DNA of 64,000 nt, from NCBI RefSeq assembly GCF_020075495.1, contig NZ_JABYQT010000003.1, forward strand, positions 62,001 to 126,000, in the 5' to 3' direction. The notes under the pieces are model-generated. The model saw only the letters and a program-made list of their open reading frames with translations. It was not told the DNA's origin and did not search any database. The position numbers were made by a program, and so were the translations under genes. The stretch is from Vreelandella aquamarina. GTDB lineage: Bacteria > Pseudomonadota > Gammaproteobacteria > Pseudomonadales > Halomonadaceae. Shown here piece after piece: positions 9,581-17,897 of this stretch (within the stretch, counting starts at the first letter, position 1; each line of letters opens with the position of its first letter).

Positions 9581-9610
9581 CAATCGACCCCGCCCCGGCG
9601 GGGTCGATTG
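9581..9610. terminator. Perfect 14-bp inverted repeat between convergent genes
   Basis: CAATCGACCCCGCC (9581-9594) is the exact reverse complement of GGCGGGGTCGATTG (9597-9610). It lies between the cold-shock-domain gene and the convergent dapE-linked gene, where a bidirectional terminator is expected. Neither side has a long T-run, so Rho or pausing may contribute. Confidence 0.65.
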
Positions 9611-9621
9611 CGTTCAGTCCA

Positions 9622-10011
9622 TCAGCGGCCCGAATCCGGCCACTCGATAGCGCCTTCACGGCCATCCGGCAGTACCTGCCAGAAACGATCAGGGTCCGCT
9701 CCGGGGTGCCAACCACCAAGCGAGCAGCGGATCTCCGTCTGCAGGGCAGCGGCGGCATGCTGGGCGCACTCCTGGTCGGTCATCCAGGGGGTCTCGGGGC
9801 TATCGAACCAGAGGCTTGAAAAGCCGTCGGCGGCGTTTTCCACCAGCAGTACCGGGACGTCCTCGCCCTGGTGCGTGCCGCGGGTCTTCCACTTGCCCTT
9901 GCCCGCCGGAGTGAGCGGCGGCGCCAGCAGTGCCTCGGCAAGCCAGACGTTGAGCGCCTCGTGTGAAACGCTTGCCACATACACTTCAATATCCGGATAG
10001 CGATCCATCAT
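9622..10011 (-). CDS. Unknown protein translationally coupled to dapE
   Basis: A 129-residue predicted soluble protein that I do not recognise. It starts [13 protein letters not shown] and contains a WKTRG-type basic patch, an [10 protein letters not shown] segment, a [12 protein letters not shown] segment and a Trp-rich C-terminal part ([15 protein letters not shown]). The start at 10011 forms an ATGA overlap with the dapE stop and has GAGG seven bases upstream. ATGs at 10017 and 10008 are possible. The coupling implies co-expression with the diaminopimelate genes, but the sequence gives no evidence of a lysine-pathway role. Confidence 0.7.
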   Translation of the reverse strand: MMDRYPDIEVYVASVSHEALNVWLAEALLAPPLTPAGKGKWKTRGTHQGEDVPVLLVENAADGFSSLWFDSPETPWMTDQECAQHAAAALQTEIRCSLGGWHPGADPDRFWQVLPDGREGAIEWPDSGR

Positions 10012-11180
10012 AGGCATACCTCGTCGGTTGTCAGCAGTGCCTGAAGCGTTGCCTCGTAGATGCGGCTCAGATCATCCAGGTCGCTGGCGCGCACGCGCTC
10101 GTTCACCTTGTGTATGGTGTCGTTGAGCGGCCCCAGCTCCACCACCTGAGCGCCCAGGGTGGCAATGAAGCGTCCATCAGAAGTGCCGCCGCTGGTGGAA
10201 AGCGCCGGGCGCTTGCCGGTCACTGCCTCCACGCCGCGTATGGCCGCTTCCACGAGCGCGCCTTCAGCGGTCAAGAACGGCTCGCCGTTCAGCGTCCAGT
10301 CCAGCTGATACTCGAGGCCATGCTGGGTCAGAATGGCTTCCGTGCGTGCCTTGAGCTGTTCGTGGGTCACTTCGGTCGAGAAGCGGAAGTTGAAGACCAC
10401 CTCCACGTCACCAGGAATCACGTTGGTGGCCCCGGTGCCGGCGCGTAGATTGGAGATCTGGAAACTGGTCGCCGGGAAGAAGTCGTTGCCTGCATCCCAG
10501 TGCTCGTTGACCAGTGCGTCCAGCGCCGGCATCGCCTGATGGATGGGGTTGCGCGCCAGGTGCGGATAGGCCACGTGACCCTGAACACCGCGAACATGCA
10601 GCACCCCGCCCAGCGATCCGCGCCGGCCGTTCTTGATCACGTCACCCAGCCGCTCGGTAGAAGAGGGCTCGCCCACGATGCAGTAATCCAGGCGCTCATT
10701 GCGCTCGCGAAGCTGTTCGACCACCGCCCGGGTGCCGTCCACCGCCGGGCCTTCTTCGTCGGAGGTGATCAGAAAGGCGATGCGGCCGTCGTGGTCCGGG
10801 TAGCGGGCAACAAAGCGCTCGACGGCGGTGACCATGGCCGCCAGGCTGCCCTTCATGTCCGCCGCGCCGCGTCCGCAGAGCATGCCGTGATCGTCGATGC
10901 AGGGTGAAAACGGCGGAAACTCCCAGCCCGCCGGAGGGCCGCTGGGTACGACGTCGGTATGCCCGGCAAACGCGATGACCGGGCCATGATGGCCGCGCAC
11001 CGCCCAGACGTTCTTGATATCGCCAAACGGCATACGCTCGATATGAAAACCGAGCGCACGCAAGCGCTCGATCATGACGTCCTGGCAGCCTTCATCGTCC
11101 GGCGTGACGGATGGGCGGCTTAAAAGCGCAAAGGCAAGCTGCAGCGTAGGCGACAGCGTGTCAGGCTCAGTTATGGGCAT
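10008..11180 (-). CDS. dapE: Succinyl-diaminopimelate desuccinylase
   Basis: Zinc-dependent M20-family hydrolase converting N-succinyl-LL-diaminopimelate to LL-diaminopimelate and succinate in lysine and peptidoglycan precursor synthesis. Metal and catalytic residues are visible: [11 protein letters not shown] (His, Asp), GRGAADMKG (bridging Asp), TSDEEGPA (catalytic Glu pair), and a late C-terminal [10 protein letters not shown] with the last His. It has 390 residues, slightly longer than the usual 375. Its start overlaps the end of dapD by 14 nt and its stop overlaps the downstream unknown gene, so the three are tightly coupled. Confidence 0.96.
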   Translation of the reverse strand: MPITEPDTLSPTLQLAFALLSRPSVTPDDEGCQDVMIERLRALGFHIERMPFGDIKNVWAVRGHHGPVIAFAGHTDVVPSGPPAGWEFPPFSPCIDDHGMLCGRGAADMKGSLAAMVTAVERFVARYPDHDGRIAFLITSDEEGPAVDGTRAVVEQLRERNERLDYCIVGEPSSTERLGDVIKNGRRGSLGGVLHVRGVQGHVAYPHLARNPIHQAMPALDALVNEHWDAGNDFFPATSFQISNLRAGTGATNVIPGDVEVVFNFRFSTEVTHEQLKARTEAILTQHGLEYQLDWTLNGEPFLTAEGALVEAAIRGVEAVTGKRPALSTSGGTSDGRFIATLGAQVVELGPLNDTIHKVNERVRASDLDDLSRIYEATLQALLTTDEVCL

Positions 11181-12192
11181 GCAGCGCCTCGTTCAGCGCA
11201 ATGGCGCTTTTATTGGTCAGGCACTCGATGCGTCCATTTTGCGAATTGCGACGCAGCAGCAGGTCGTCCTGCCCCGCCAGGTCGCGTGCCGCCAGCGTCT
11301 TGACCTCATCGCCCTTGTCATCCAGCAGGGTCACCTTGGTACCCGCCGTGACGTAGAGTCCTGCTTCGACCGTGCAGCGGTCGCCCAGCGGAATGCCGAT
11401 ACCCGCATTGGCGCCGATCAGGCAGCCTTCGCCCACCTTGATCACGATATTGCCACCGCCCGAGAGCGTGCCCATGGTCGAGCAGCCGCCGCCCAGGTCC
11501 GACCCCTTGCCGACCATGACGCCTGCCGAAATACGCCCTTCGATCATGCCGGGGCCTTCGGTGCCGGCGTTGAAGTTGACGAAACCTTCGTGCATCACCG
11601 TGGTGCCTTCGCCCAGGTGCGCGCCAAGGCGTACCCGCGCGGTATCGCCGATGCGCACTCCGGTCGGTACGACGTAGTCGGTCATCTTGGGGAATTTATC
11701 CACGCAGTCGACGGACAGCGTGCGACCTGCCAGACGCGCTTTCAGGCGACGTGCGGGCAGCTCCTCGATATCGATGGCGCCTTCGCTGGTCCAGGCAACG
11801 TTGCGCAGCAGGCCGAACATGCCGGTCAGATCGACGCCGTGGGGCTTGACCAGACGATGCGAGAGCAGGTGCAGCTTGAGGTAGACCTCGGGCGCGGTCT
11901 GCGGCGCTTCGTCGCTTTCCAGGAACATGGCGACCAGCGGACGCTGGCTTTCTGCCAGCGATTCGGCAAGTTCGGCCTGCTCGCCGTGGCCGGCGGCTTC
12001 CAGCGCCTTGGCAAGGCGAGTGCAGTCTTCCGGCAAAAAGCTTACCGCGGCATTGCCTGCAGGCGCGCCAAGCGCATCGCGAGCGGCGCTCACCAGGCTC
12101 TCCTGGGGATTGTAAAGGGGGGACGGGTAGTAGATTTCCAGCCAGTCGCCCTGGGTATTCTGCGTGCCGATTCCAAGCGCAAAGCTCAGCAT
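11167..12192 (-). CDS. dapD: Tetrahydrodipicolinate N-succinyltransferase
   Basis: Transfers succinyl from succinyl-CoA to tetrahydrodipicolinate. The 341-residue protein is of the long DapD type found in Pseudomonas rather than the 274-residue enterobacterial form. An N-terminal domain starting [17 protein letters not shown] is followed by a left-handed beta-helix of hexapeptide repeats (segments such as [19 protein letters not shown] and [21 protein letters not shown]). Overlaps dapE by 14 nt. Between it and yffB lies a 90-nt gap with a weak terminator-like hairpin. Confidence 0.95.
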   Translation of the reverse strand: MLSFALGIGTQNTQGDWLEIYYPSPLYNPQESLVSAARDALGAPAGNAAVSFLPEDCTRLAKALEAAGHGEQAELAESLAESQRPLVAMFLESDEAPQTAPEVYLKLHLLSHRLVKPHGVDLTGMFGLLRNVAWTSEGAIDIEELPARRLKARLAGRTLSVDCVDKFPKMTDYVVPTGVRIGDTARVRLGAHLGEGTTVMHEGFVNFNAGTEGPGMIEGRISAGVMVGKGSDLGGGCSTMGTLSGGGNIVIKVGEGCLIGANAGIGIPLGDRCTVEAGLYVTAGTKVTLLDDKGDEVKTLAARDLAGQDDLLLRRNSQNGRIECLTNKSAIALNEALHAHN

Positions 12193-12270
12193 AACATCTC
12201 ATCCTATGGTTAATGGCGCTGTCAGCCGGTGCATCAACAGTGCCCAGCCGTGTATGGCAGTCAAACAGGT

Positions 12271-12291
12271 AAAAGCGCCCGATCAGGCGCT
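12271..12291 (-). terminator. Possible attenuating hairpin after yffB
   Basis: On the minus strand AGCGCC and GGCGCT pair around a TGATCG loop, followed by TTTT. The hairpin overlaps the end of yffB. It could reduce read-through into dapD, but the stem is only six base pairs. Confidence 0.45.
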
Positions 12292-12630
12292 CAGGTTATC
12301 GTAATCGCCGTCGCGGTAGCCCACCTTGATGGCGTTGCCCCCCATGTCCAGAAGCGGACGCTTGAGCAGCGTCGGGTGCTCGATGAGCAGCCGACGAGCT
12401 GAGTTCGCATCCAGACCATCCTTCTCTTGCTGGGAAAGATCGCGCCAGGTCTTGCTGCGCTTGTTGATGGCCTCCACCAGCGGTACGCGCTCCAGAATAT
12501 GCTCAAGCAGGGTGGCTGACAGGCCATCCTTGCGCAGGTCGTGGGTCTTGAAGGGAATGGCATTCTCTTCCAGCGCCTTACGCGCCTTGCGGCACGTATC
12601 GCAGGTGTCGATGATGTACAGCGTGAACAT
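12283..12630 (-). CDS. yffB: ArsC/Spx-like reductase family protein YffB
   Basis: A 115-residue thioredoxin-fold protein of the ArsC/YffB family, starting MFTLYIIDTCDTCRKARKAL. The CDTC segment carries the single N-terminal redox cysteine region. It ends with the family-typical LLDMGGNAIKVGY. YffB is annotated as arsenate-reductase-like, but E. coli YffB lacks shown arsenate activity and may be a glutathione-dependent thiol reductase, so no substrate is claimed. Its position between dapC and dapD is conserved in gammaproteobacteria. Confidence 0.88.
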   Translation of the reverse strand: MFTLYIIDTCDTCRKARKALEENAIPFKTHDLRKDGLSATLLEHILERVPLVEAINKRSKTWRDLSQQEKDGLDANSARRLLIEHPTLLKRPLLDMGGNAIKVGYRDGDYDNLSA

Positions 12631-12695
12631 ATAACCTCACTCGCTTTGTGTGCCGTCAGCGGCATGGCTCAAGTGCATGGAGTCGTCCGTTTCGG

Positions 12696-13892
12696 TCAGC
12701 CGTGTTCGATCAGTTGCCGGATACGCCGGGCCGCCTCGAGCGTTGGCGCCAGTTCGGCCACCAGCGCGAGACGCAATCGTCCTGTGCCCGGGTTGGTGCC
12801 CTGAGCGTCGGCCCGGCCCATCAGGCTGCCTGGTAGTACGCTTACGTGCTGCTCGGTATAAAGCCGCTGGGCAAAGGCAATGTCGTCGCCGTCGGGCACC
12901 GCAGGCCACAGGTAGAAACTCGCCTCGGGCACGGGAAAGTCCATTACCGGCGCCAGCTCCTTCGTTACCGCGCTGAACTTTTCGCGGTAGGCGTCGCGGT
13001 TGGCGCGCACGTGGTCTTCATCCTGCCAGGCGGCGATGGAGGCATGCTGTACCGGCAGCGACATGGCGCAGCCGTGGTAGGTGCGATAGCGCTTGAACGG
13101 CGCCAGGATATCCGCATCGCCGGCCACGAAGCCCGAGCGCAGCCCCGGCAGGTTAGACCGTTTGGAGAGCGAGTGAAACACCACGCAGCGGCGGTAGTCG
13201 TCACGGCCAAGCTCGGCGCAAGCCTGCAAGAGCCCGGGCGGCGGCGCACTCTCATCCAGATAGAGCTCCGAATAGCACTCATCCGAGGCAATGATGAAGT
13301 CGTGCTCGTCGGCCAGGGCAATCAGCTGCTTGAACTCGTCCACTGGTGTCACCGCACCGGTCGGGTTGCCCGGTGAGCAGATGAACACGATCTGTACATC
13401 GCGCCAGATGGACGGGCTGAGCGTGGAAAAGTCCGGGCGAAAGCCGTTTTCGGCAGCGCAGTCAAGGTACAGAGGCTCACCACCGGCCAGCAGCGTAGCG
13501 CCTTCGTAGATCTGGTAGAACGGGTTGGGCACGGCAACCTTGGCGGGGCGAGTACGGTCGAGCGCGGCCTGCACGAATGCGAAAATGGCCTCGCGTGTGC
13601 CGTTCACCGGCAGCACCTGGCGTTCGGCATCAAGGCCCGCCAGGTTGAAGCGCCGGGTAGCCCACTGGGCCAGGGTGTCGCGCAGGGCGGGCAGGCCGTT
13701 GGTGGCCGGGTAACGGGCCATCTCCTGCTGATGGGCCGTCAGGGCTTTTAGCGCCGCGGGGTAGGGAGCGTGCTGGGGCTCGCCAATGGTCAGCGGAATA
13801 TGCTCAAGGCCCGCCGGAGGAGTCAGTTCAGCCTTGAGGGCGGCCAGCTTCTCGAACGGATAGGGGTGAAGGGCGGCGAGATCAGGATTCAT
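12696..13892 (-). CDS. dapC: Succinyldiaminopimelate transaminase
   Basis: PLP-dependent class I/II aminotransferase making N-succinyl-LL-diaminopimelate from the 2-amino-6-keto precursor with glutamate as donor. The 398-residue protein starts MNPDLAALHPYPFEKLAAL, a typical DapC opening. It has the substrate loop ATNGLPALRDTLAQW, CSPGNPTGA, and the PLP-lysine motif SLSKRSNLPGLR about residue 240. Assignment to DapC rather than a generic aminotransferase rests on the match and on its dapD/dapE/yffB neighbourhood. A strong extended -10 promoter lies 74 bp upstream. Confidence 0.94.
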   Translation of the reverse strand: MNPDLAALHPYPFEKLAALKAELTPPAGLEHIPLTIGEPQHAPYPAALKALTAHQQEMARYPATNGLPALRDTLAQWATRRFNLAGLDAERQVLPVNGTREAIFAFVQAALDRTRPAKVAVPNPFYQIYEGATLLAGGEPLYLDCAAENGFRPDFSTLSPSIWRDVQIVFICSPGNPTGAVTPVDEFKQLIALADEHDFIIASDECYSELYLDESAPPPGLLQACAELGRDDYRRCVVFHSLSKRSNLPGLRSGFVAGDADILAPFKRYRTYHGCAMSLPVQHASIAAWQDEDHVRANRDAYREKFSAVTKELAPVMDFPVPEASFYLWPAVPDGDDIAFAQRLYTEQHVSVLPGSLMGRADAQGTNPGTGRLRLALVAELAPTLEAARRIRQLIEHG

Positions 13893-13965
13893 AGTGTGTC
13901 CGTTGAGCGCATTTTGGATAGCGTGCCCTGCAAAGCGTGTTCAGAACGGCAGGCGTAAAGCGCCG

Positions 13966-13993
13966 ATTATAGCAACCGCACGGGTCTGCTCAA
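13966..13993 (-). promoter_or_regulatory. Extended -10 sigma-70 promoter for the dap operon
   Basis: On the minus strand TTGAGC (13988-13993) is spaced 16 bp from a perfect TATAAT (13966-13971), preceded by TGC, i.e. an extended -10. The start would lie about 65 nt before the dapC ATG. It separates dap transcription from the tad genes upstream on the same strand. Confidence 0.75.
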
Positions 13994-14012
13994 ACCTGTG
14001 AAAGCAACCGCT

Positions 14013-14540
14013 TCAAAACGTGGTGAGGGTGTAGCCGCGTATGACTGGCCGACCCGTAGTGTCGCGAGGCAGCGTCGGCAGCTCGATATCGCCAAGCCGG
14101 ATCTGCGGCACGATGGAGCCCCGGGTCTGCAGGCACACATACAGACGGTAACGGGGCGTGCGACCGGGGCGAGCATTAACTTCGACTTGCCAGTAGCCGT
14201 AGGAGGGCTGGCCGGCATGGGAAGGGAGCGCCGCCCAGGTCGTGCCGTCATTAGGGGCGGGGCAGCTATCGCGCCACGCCGCCGGCAGCCAGCTCGAGGT
14301 GATTTCGCGGGTTACCTGCTGGCTGACCAGCTGGGCAAAGCGTCCGCTCTCCACGCTGGGGTCGACCTTGACCGCCGCCCGGGCCGCTTCGGTGGAGTAG
14401 TGTTGAAACGCCAGGCGCACAACGGCGGGAAGGCTGAAGGCGATGATGCCGTACACCAGGGTAAAGAACAGCAGAAAGATGGCCGCGAACTCTATCGCCA
14501 CCGCCCCCTGCTGGTGGCGCTTACTGAACAAAGGTGACAT
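14013..14540 (-). CDS. TadE-like minor pseudopilin of the Tad pilus
   Basis: A 175-residue protein with a short basic leader, a GAVAIEFA processing-type motif (Gly12/Ala13, Glu at +5) and one hydrophobic helix (about 13-37), then a periplasmic domain. This is the TadE/TadF pattern: pseudopilins matured by the prepilin peptidase and needed for Flp assembly. The domain includes a YGYWQVEVNARPGR segment resembling the other tadE-like product. The ATG at 14540 overlaps the tadG stop by 20 nt. A longer frame begins at 14588 but would put 16 extra residues before the basic leader. Confidence 0.82.
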   Translation of the reverse strand: MSPLFSKRHQQGAVAIEFAAIFLLFFTLVYGIIAFSLPAVVRLAFQHYSTEAARAAVKVDPSVESGRFAQLVSQQVTREITSSWLPAAWRDSCPAPNDGTTWAALPSHAGQPSYGYWQVEVNARPGRTPRYRLYVCLQTRGSIVPQIRLGDIELPTLPRDTTGRPVIRGYTLTTF

Positions 14541-16668
14541 CGCCACAGGTGATGGACTCGACGCGTACATCGATGCGCCCAAGATCAAGGCCCAGGTCGC
14601 TGGTGATCAGCGTGCCAAGGGCTCTCATCGTGCTGTTAAGCGGAATCCTCACCAGCCGGCATATTACCTCCTGGCAGTTGGCCGGTCCGCCTGAATCGGC
14701 GCCGCTGCCGGGGAAGGGAATTTCCAGCCCGCCGGGCTTGCGCTGCAGCATCAGTATCAGGTTCTCTTCCACGCAGCTGTTGTAGCTGCTGTAGAAAAGC
14801 AGATTGAGCAGCAGCCCGCCGCAGGCCTGATAGCCGTTGCGCGCCACCGGCAACAGGCTGGTGCCCAGAAGCCCGCCATTGTTGGCAAGGTCGACAAAAG
14901 CGGTGGAAAACGGCGCACTGGCAAGAGAGGTGCAGAGCAGGTTGGCGCATTTATAGTTGGCCACCGTCCAGTTGGTAGAGGCAAGTCTTGGGTAGGTCCT
15001 GCCACTGTTGCCGGTTCCCCCGTTCAATACGAGACTGGCCGCTCTGGCGGGGTCGTACCGGCCGCTGCTGACACTCGTGGCGTCGAGATAATCCCTTGCC
15101 ACTTGTCGCAGCATCTGGGTGTTTGCCGAGGAGGTGGCGCTATTGAGTATGCCGAACATGCCATCCTGCAGCGTTGTCAGCAGGCTGCTGATGGTTGGCA
15201 GTGCCAGGGGTTGGTAAGAGCGCTTTTCACCCGCGGCCATTCGGGCAAATGGCTGGGGTCCACTTTTCTGCCCGGCGAAGGCTCGTTTACCTGGGCCCAG
15301 CAGCGTCGTCGGAGGAGTACGCATGAGGGCGGCGAAGATACTGTCGGTCGCCGTGACGGCGCAGCTTTGAGAATTTTCCCAAAGCGCCGAGGCGGACATG
15401 TCTCCAAGACAGGCATCGAGAAGCGATGAGGAGACCGCGATATCCACCGTAGGTATGGGCGTGTTGCACTGGATGCTGGTGAGCTCGCCGGTGGCGCTGG
15501 CAAGGTCCATCGTCAGGGGAAGGTGGATACGCCCGGTGAGCGGGTTGAGACTGACCATCTTCTGGCTGTCGATATCCAGATGCAGCCGGGTCTGGCCGGC
15601 GCGGGCGACCGAGCCGACGGTGCCGGCGGCGAGTGTCGGCGTATCGATGACGCCGGTGGCGGAAGCAAGGCCCAGCAGGTTGATACCCGGTGTAGAAACG
15701 CTCTTTTTCCTTGACCCTGCCACAATCGCCAGTCCCAGCATTTCGCCCAAGGCCAGCTCGGCCTGCAAGGCGGCAAGGGTGCTGGGCCGCCCCGGGCCCT
15801 CCAGCTGGAACAAGCCGGTGCTGCCCAGAAGATCGATACTGGTCAGGGTCGAGGCGGAAAGGTGGGTAGCAAGACCAGAAAGCGTCGTGGCCAGGGTGCT
15901 GTTGCCTGCAAGCGTCGCGCTGGCGCGCACTACGTCACTGACGCGCACCCCTCTGGCCGCCGCGATAGAGGCGGGTGCAATCCTGCCTGCGTCATCGACG
16001 CTGACGTTGATACCCAGGGCGGCCAGCAGTTCCGCGGCAGTGATGAAGGTCGTCAGCGCACCACTCGAGTTCAGCACGCCAAGCCTTGTCGTATCGACTC
16101 CGGCACTTCTCAGCAGGGATCCCATCAACTGCGTGTTATCCAGGCTCAGCAGGTGAGTCTTGACAGAAAACGCCGCAACCGGGGCATTACGCTGGGCTGC
16201 GGCATGGGCGCGCAGAGTGATATGGCCGCTGAAGGCGTCGCTGAATAACGAGCCACCACGAATGACCAGACTGGCGGGTACCTGATGGCTGACCTCGACA
16301 CGAACACCGGCGCCGGAGGAGGCGGCGGTGACGTTGCGCAAGCCATTCTGGCTGGCAATGGTGGCGCACTGAACGGTAAGGGTCTGATGCGTTCCGGGAG
16401 TGAACCCGTTGAGCGCGGCAGACTCTGCCGCGAACTGTCCTGCCCGCGCAGGATTGGTCGCGCAGGTGCCACGAGGCAGACGGGAAATGGCGTCGAGTGC
16501 GGCCATGTCCGCGACTTTTTGCAGCTTGCGCTGCTCAAGGTAAAGGCGGCCAGTATCCACCACCAGTGCCAGCACGCTGATCAACAGCACCAGCAGAAAC
16601 GCGGCCAGGATGCTGACGATACCTCGCTGGCTGGCCAGGCCTAACGAGCCGTGTGTACGAGCGTGCAT
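14521..16668 (-). CDS. tadG: TadG-like pilus assembly protein
   Basis: A 715-residue protein starting with a cytoplasmic stub and one N-terminal membrane helix (about residues 18-38, SILAAFLLVLLISVLALVV), followed by the TadG-type motif DTGRLYLEQRKLQKVADMAALDA. The remaining roughly 650 residues are predicted to be periplasmic and rich in Ser/Ala/Thr/Leu. I see no von Willebrand MIDAS signature (DxSxS), which some TadG proteins carry. Role in Flp pilus assembly or anchoring is inferred from family and locus. Starts 37 nt after the second tadE-like gene. Confidence 0.82.
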   Translation of the reverse strand: MHARTHGSLGLASQRGIVSILAAFLLVLLISVLALVVDTGRLYLEQRKLQKVADMAALDAISRLPRGTCATNPARAGQFAAESAALNGFTPGTHQTLTVQCATIASQNGLRNVTAASSGAGVRVEVSHQVPASLVIRGGSLFSDAFSGHITLRAHAAAQRNAPVAAFSVKTHLLSLDNTQLMGSLLRSAGVDTTRLGVLNSSGALTTFITAAELLAALGINVSVDDAGRIAPASIAAARGVRVSDVVRASATLAGNSTLATTLSGLATHLSASTLTSIDLLGSTGLFQLEGPGRPSTLAALQAELALGEMLGLAIVAGSRKKSVSTPGINLLGLASATGVIDTPTLAAGTVGSVARAGQTRLHLDIDSQKMVSLNPLTGRIHLPLTMDLASATGELTSIQCNTPIPTVDIAVSSSLLDACLGDMSASALWENSQSCAVTATDSIFAALMRTPPTTLLGPGKRAFAGQKSGPQPFARMAAGEKRSYQPLALPTISSLLTTLQDGMFGILNSATSSANTQMLRQVARDYLDATSVSSGRYDPARAASLVLNGGTGNSGRTYPRLASTNWTVANYKCANLLCTSLASAPFSTAFVDLANNGGLLGTSLLPVARNGYQACGGLLLNLLFYSSYNSCVEENLILMLQRKPGGLEIPFPGSGADSGGPANCQEVICRLVRIPLNSTMRALGTLITSDLGLDLGRIDVRVESITCGDVTFVQ

Positions 16669-16705
16669 GCTGGCCTACCTTTTTCATGCGGCGAGTAGCG
16701 GTCTA

Positions 16706-17149
16706 TCAAGGCGCGACTTCGCGGGTATGCAGTATGGCGGAGCCAACGATCTGATCGGGTAGTGGCGGGAACTCCCAGCCAAGAAGTCTTATCGGTGGCA
16801 AGATGGTACTGGGCGAAGGGTGGCGAAGGCACACCTGCCACAAGCCGGTCTGCGAATCGATGGTCAAGAAATGCGTTCTGTCGGCGCAGGGCGTCGCCCA
16901 CGCCGGCGGCATCCAGGCCTCATCGATCAAACCGGCCACATAACGCTCGACATCACGATCAGAGGCGTGCTGGTAGTGCTGCCAGGCGAGCCCTGCGCGT
17001 AACGTATCAGAAGCCAATTGCTGATAGCTGGCGCTCATCAGAAGCGGCATGGTAAAGCCCGCCATGCCGTAGAACAGCATCAGTAAAATGATAAAACTCA
17101 AGGCAAACTCGATGCTGGCCGCACCCCGCTGTGACGTGAGCAATATCAT
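16706..17149 (-). CDS. TadE/TadF-like minor pseudopilin
   Basis: A 147-residue protein with the leader MILLTSQRG, cleavage-type GAASIEFA (Gly9/Ala10, Glu14 at +5) and a hydrophobic segment to about residue 36, followed by a small periplasmic domain with two Cys (PCADRT and QVCLRH). Its architecture matches TadE/TadF, substrates of the locus prepilin peptidase. With the gene at 14013-14540 it makes a TadE+TadF pair flanking tadG, but I cannot say which is which. Lies 102 nt downstream of flp. Confidence 0.82.
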   Translation of the reverse strand: MILLTSQRGAASIEFALSFIILLMLFYGMAGFTMPLLMSASYQQLASDTLRAGLAWQHYQHASDRDVERYVAGLIDEAWMPPAWATPCADRTHFLTIDSQTGLWQVCLRHPSPSTILPPIRLLGWEFPPLPDQIVGSAILHTREVAP

Positions 17150-17251
17150 GGCTATCCATAAAACATGGCTAGTGGCGAATTGGCTGTTTAGGGATTAATG
17201 CCTCAATGGCTTGATTGACATTAACGTGTTCTTGTCAAAAGCGGCGATGTC

Positions 17252-17455
17252 TCAAGTTCCACTTCCTCCGACACCGGAAAGTGCGTTAGTTATCCGTTGG
17301 AACGTGGCGCCAATGCCCCCGCCAAGCGCGGTTACTGCCACGATGATGGCTACCGCGATCAGCCCGGCAATGATGGCGTACTCGATCGCCGAGGCGCCTT
17401 TCGTATCCTTGTTGATAGTTATTAAATAGCTGTAAATCAAGAAAAATATTCTCAT
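17252..17455 (-). CDS. flp: Flp/Fap-type major pilin subunit
   Basis: A 67-residue type IVb prepilin. A 20-residue leader ends in KDTKG, followed by mature ASAIEYAIIAGLIAVAIIVAVTAL with Glu at +5 and the Tyr two residues later that define the Flp subfamily. Cleavage between Gly20 and Ala21 leaves a pilin of about 47 residues. The leader begins with an unusually hydrophobic MRIFFLIYSYLI stretch. An AAGAGGA ribosome-binding site precedes the ATG at 17455. Divergent from rcpC across an AT-rich region. Confidence 0.95.
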   Translation of the reverse strand: MRIFFLIYSYLITINKDTKGASAIEYAIIAGLIAVAIIVAVTALGGGIGATFQRITNALSGVGGSGT

Positions 17456-17897
17456 TGTTTGATCCTCTTGCGTAGTTGAGAAGTAAAGAGTCTGCCAACT
17501 TATTGTTCGGCTTGGATGACGCTTTATTTCGATAGTAGAATCAAAATCCCAGGCTGCCTAGTTCAAGTTAGGATTTTTTTAACAATGATTATTGATAATT
17601 CATAATTTGATTTATAAGCCATTGAAGATTATTGAATTGTTTTTTAGCTGACTTTTCTGCAAAGAGTCTAGTGTCCGTCAAGATCGTGGTTAATGCGAAA
17701 GATCAAGTATGGGCGTTGGCGTTATTGATGATGGTAATAGTTGAAAAGATGGTTTTTACTGAACGCAGAGTGGTTGCTTAAATGCTTTTAAGTTAACTGG
17801 TTAGGTATGGCTGTCACCCTGTGGGTGCCTTGGCAAGCAACCTTGCTCCTGGCGTCGCCGGTAGACGTTTTGACACCACAGGAAAGGGGACGTGGTC
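17456..17897. other. AT-rich divergent intergenic region between flp and rcpC
   Basis: About 440 bp without a credible gene. The stretch 17560-17660 is markedly AT-rich (runs such as GATTTTTTTAACAATGATTATTG), unlike the GC-rich neighbours. It should contain divergent promoters for flp and for the rcpC-tadD operon, but I could not fix a convincing -35/-10 pair for either. A sigma-54-like TTGGCA/TTGC pair near 17830 has the wrong spacing. A short frame starting at 17807 overlaps rcpC and has no recognisable character. Confidence 0.6.

Noticed and set aside
17825-17850. Sigma-54-like promoter (TTGGCA...TTGC) upstream of rcpC
   Set aside because: The GG and GC elements are 11 bases apart instead of the required 10, and the remaining positions match poorly.
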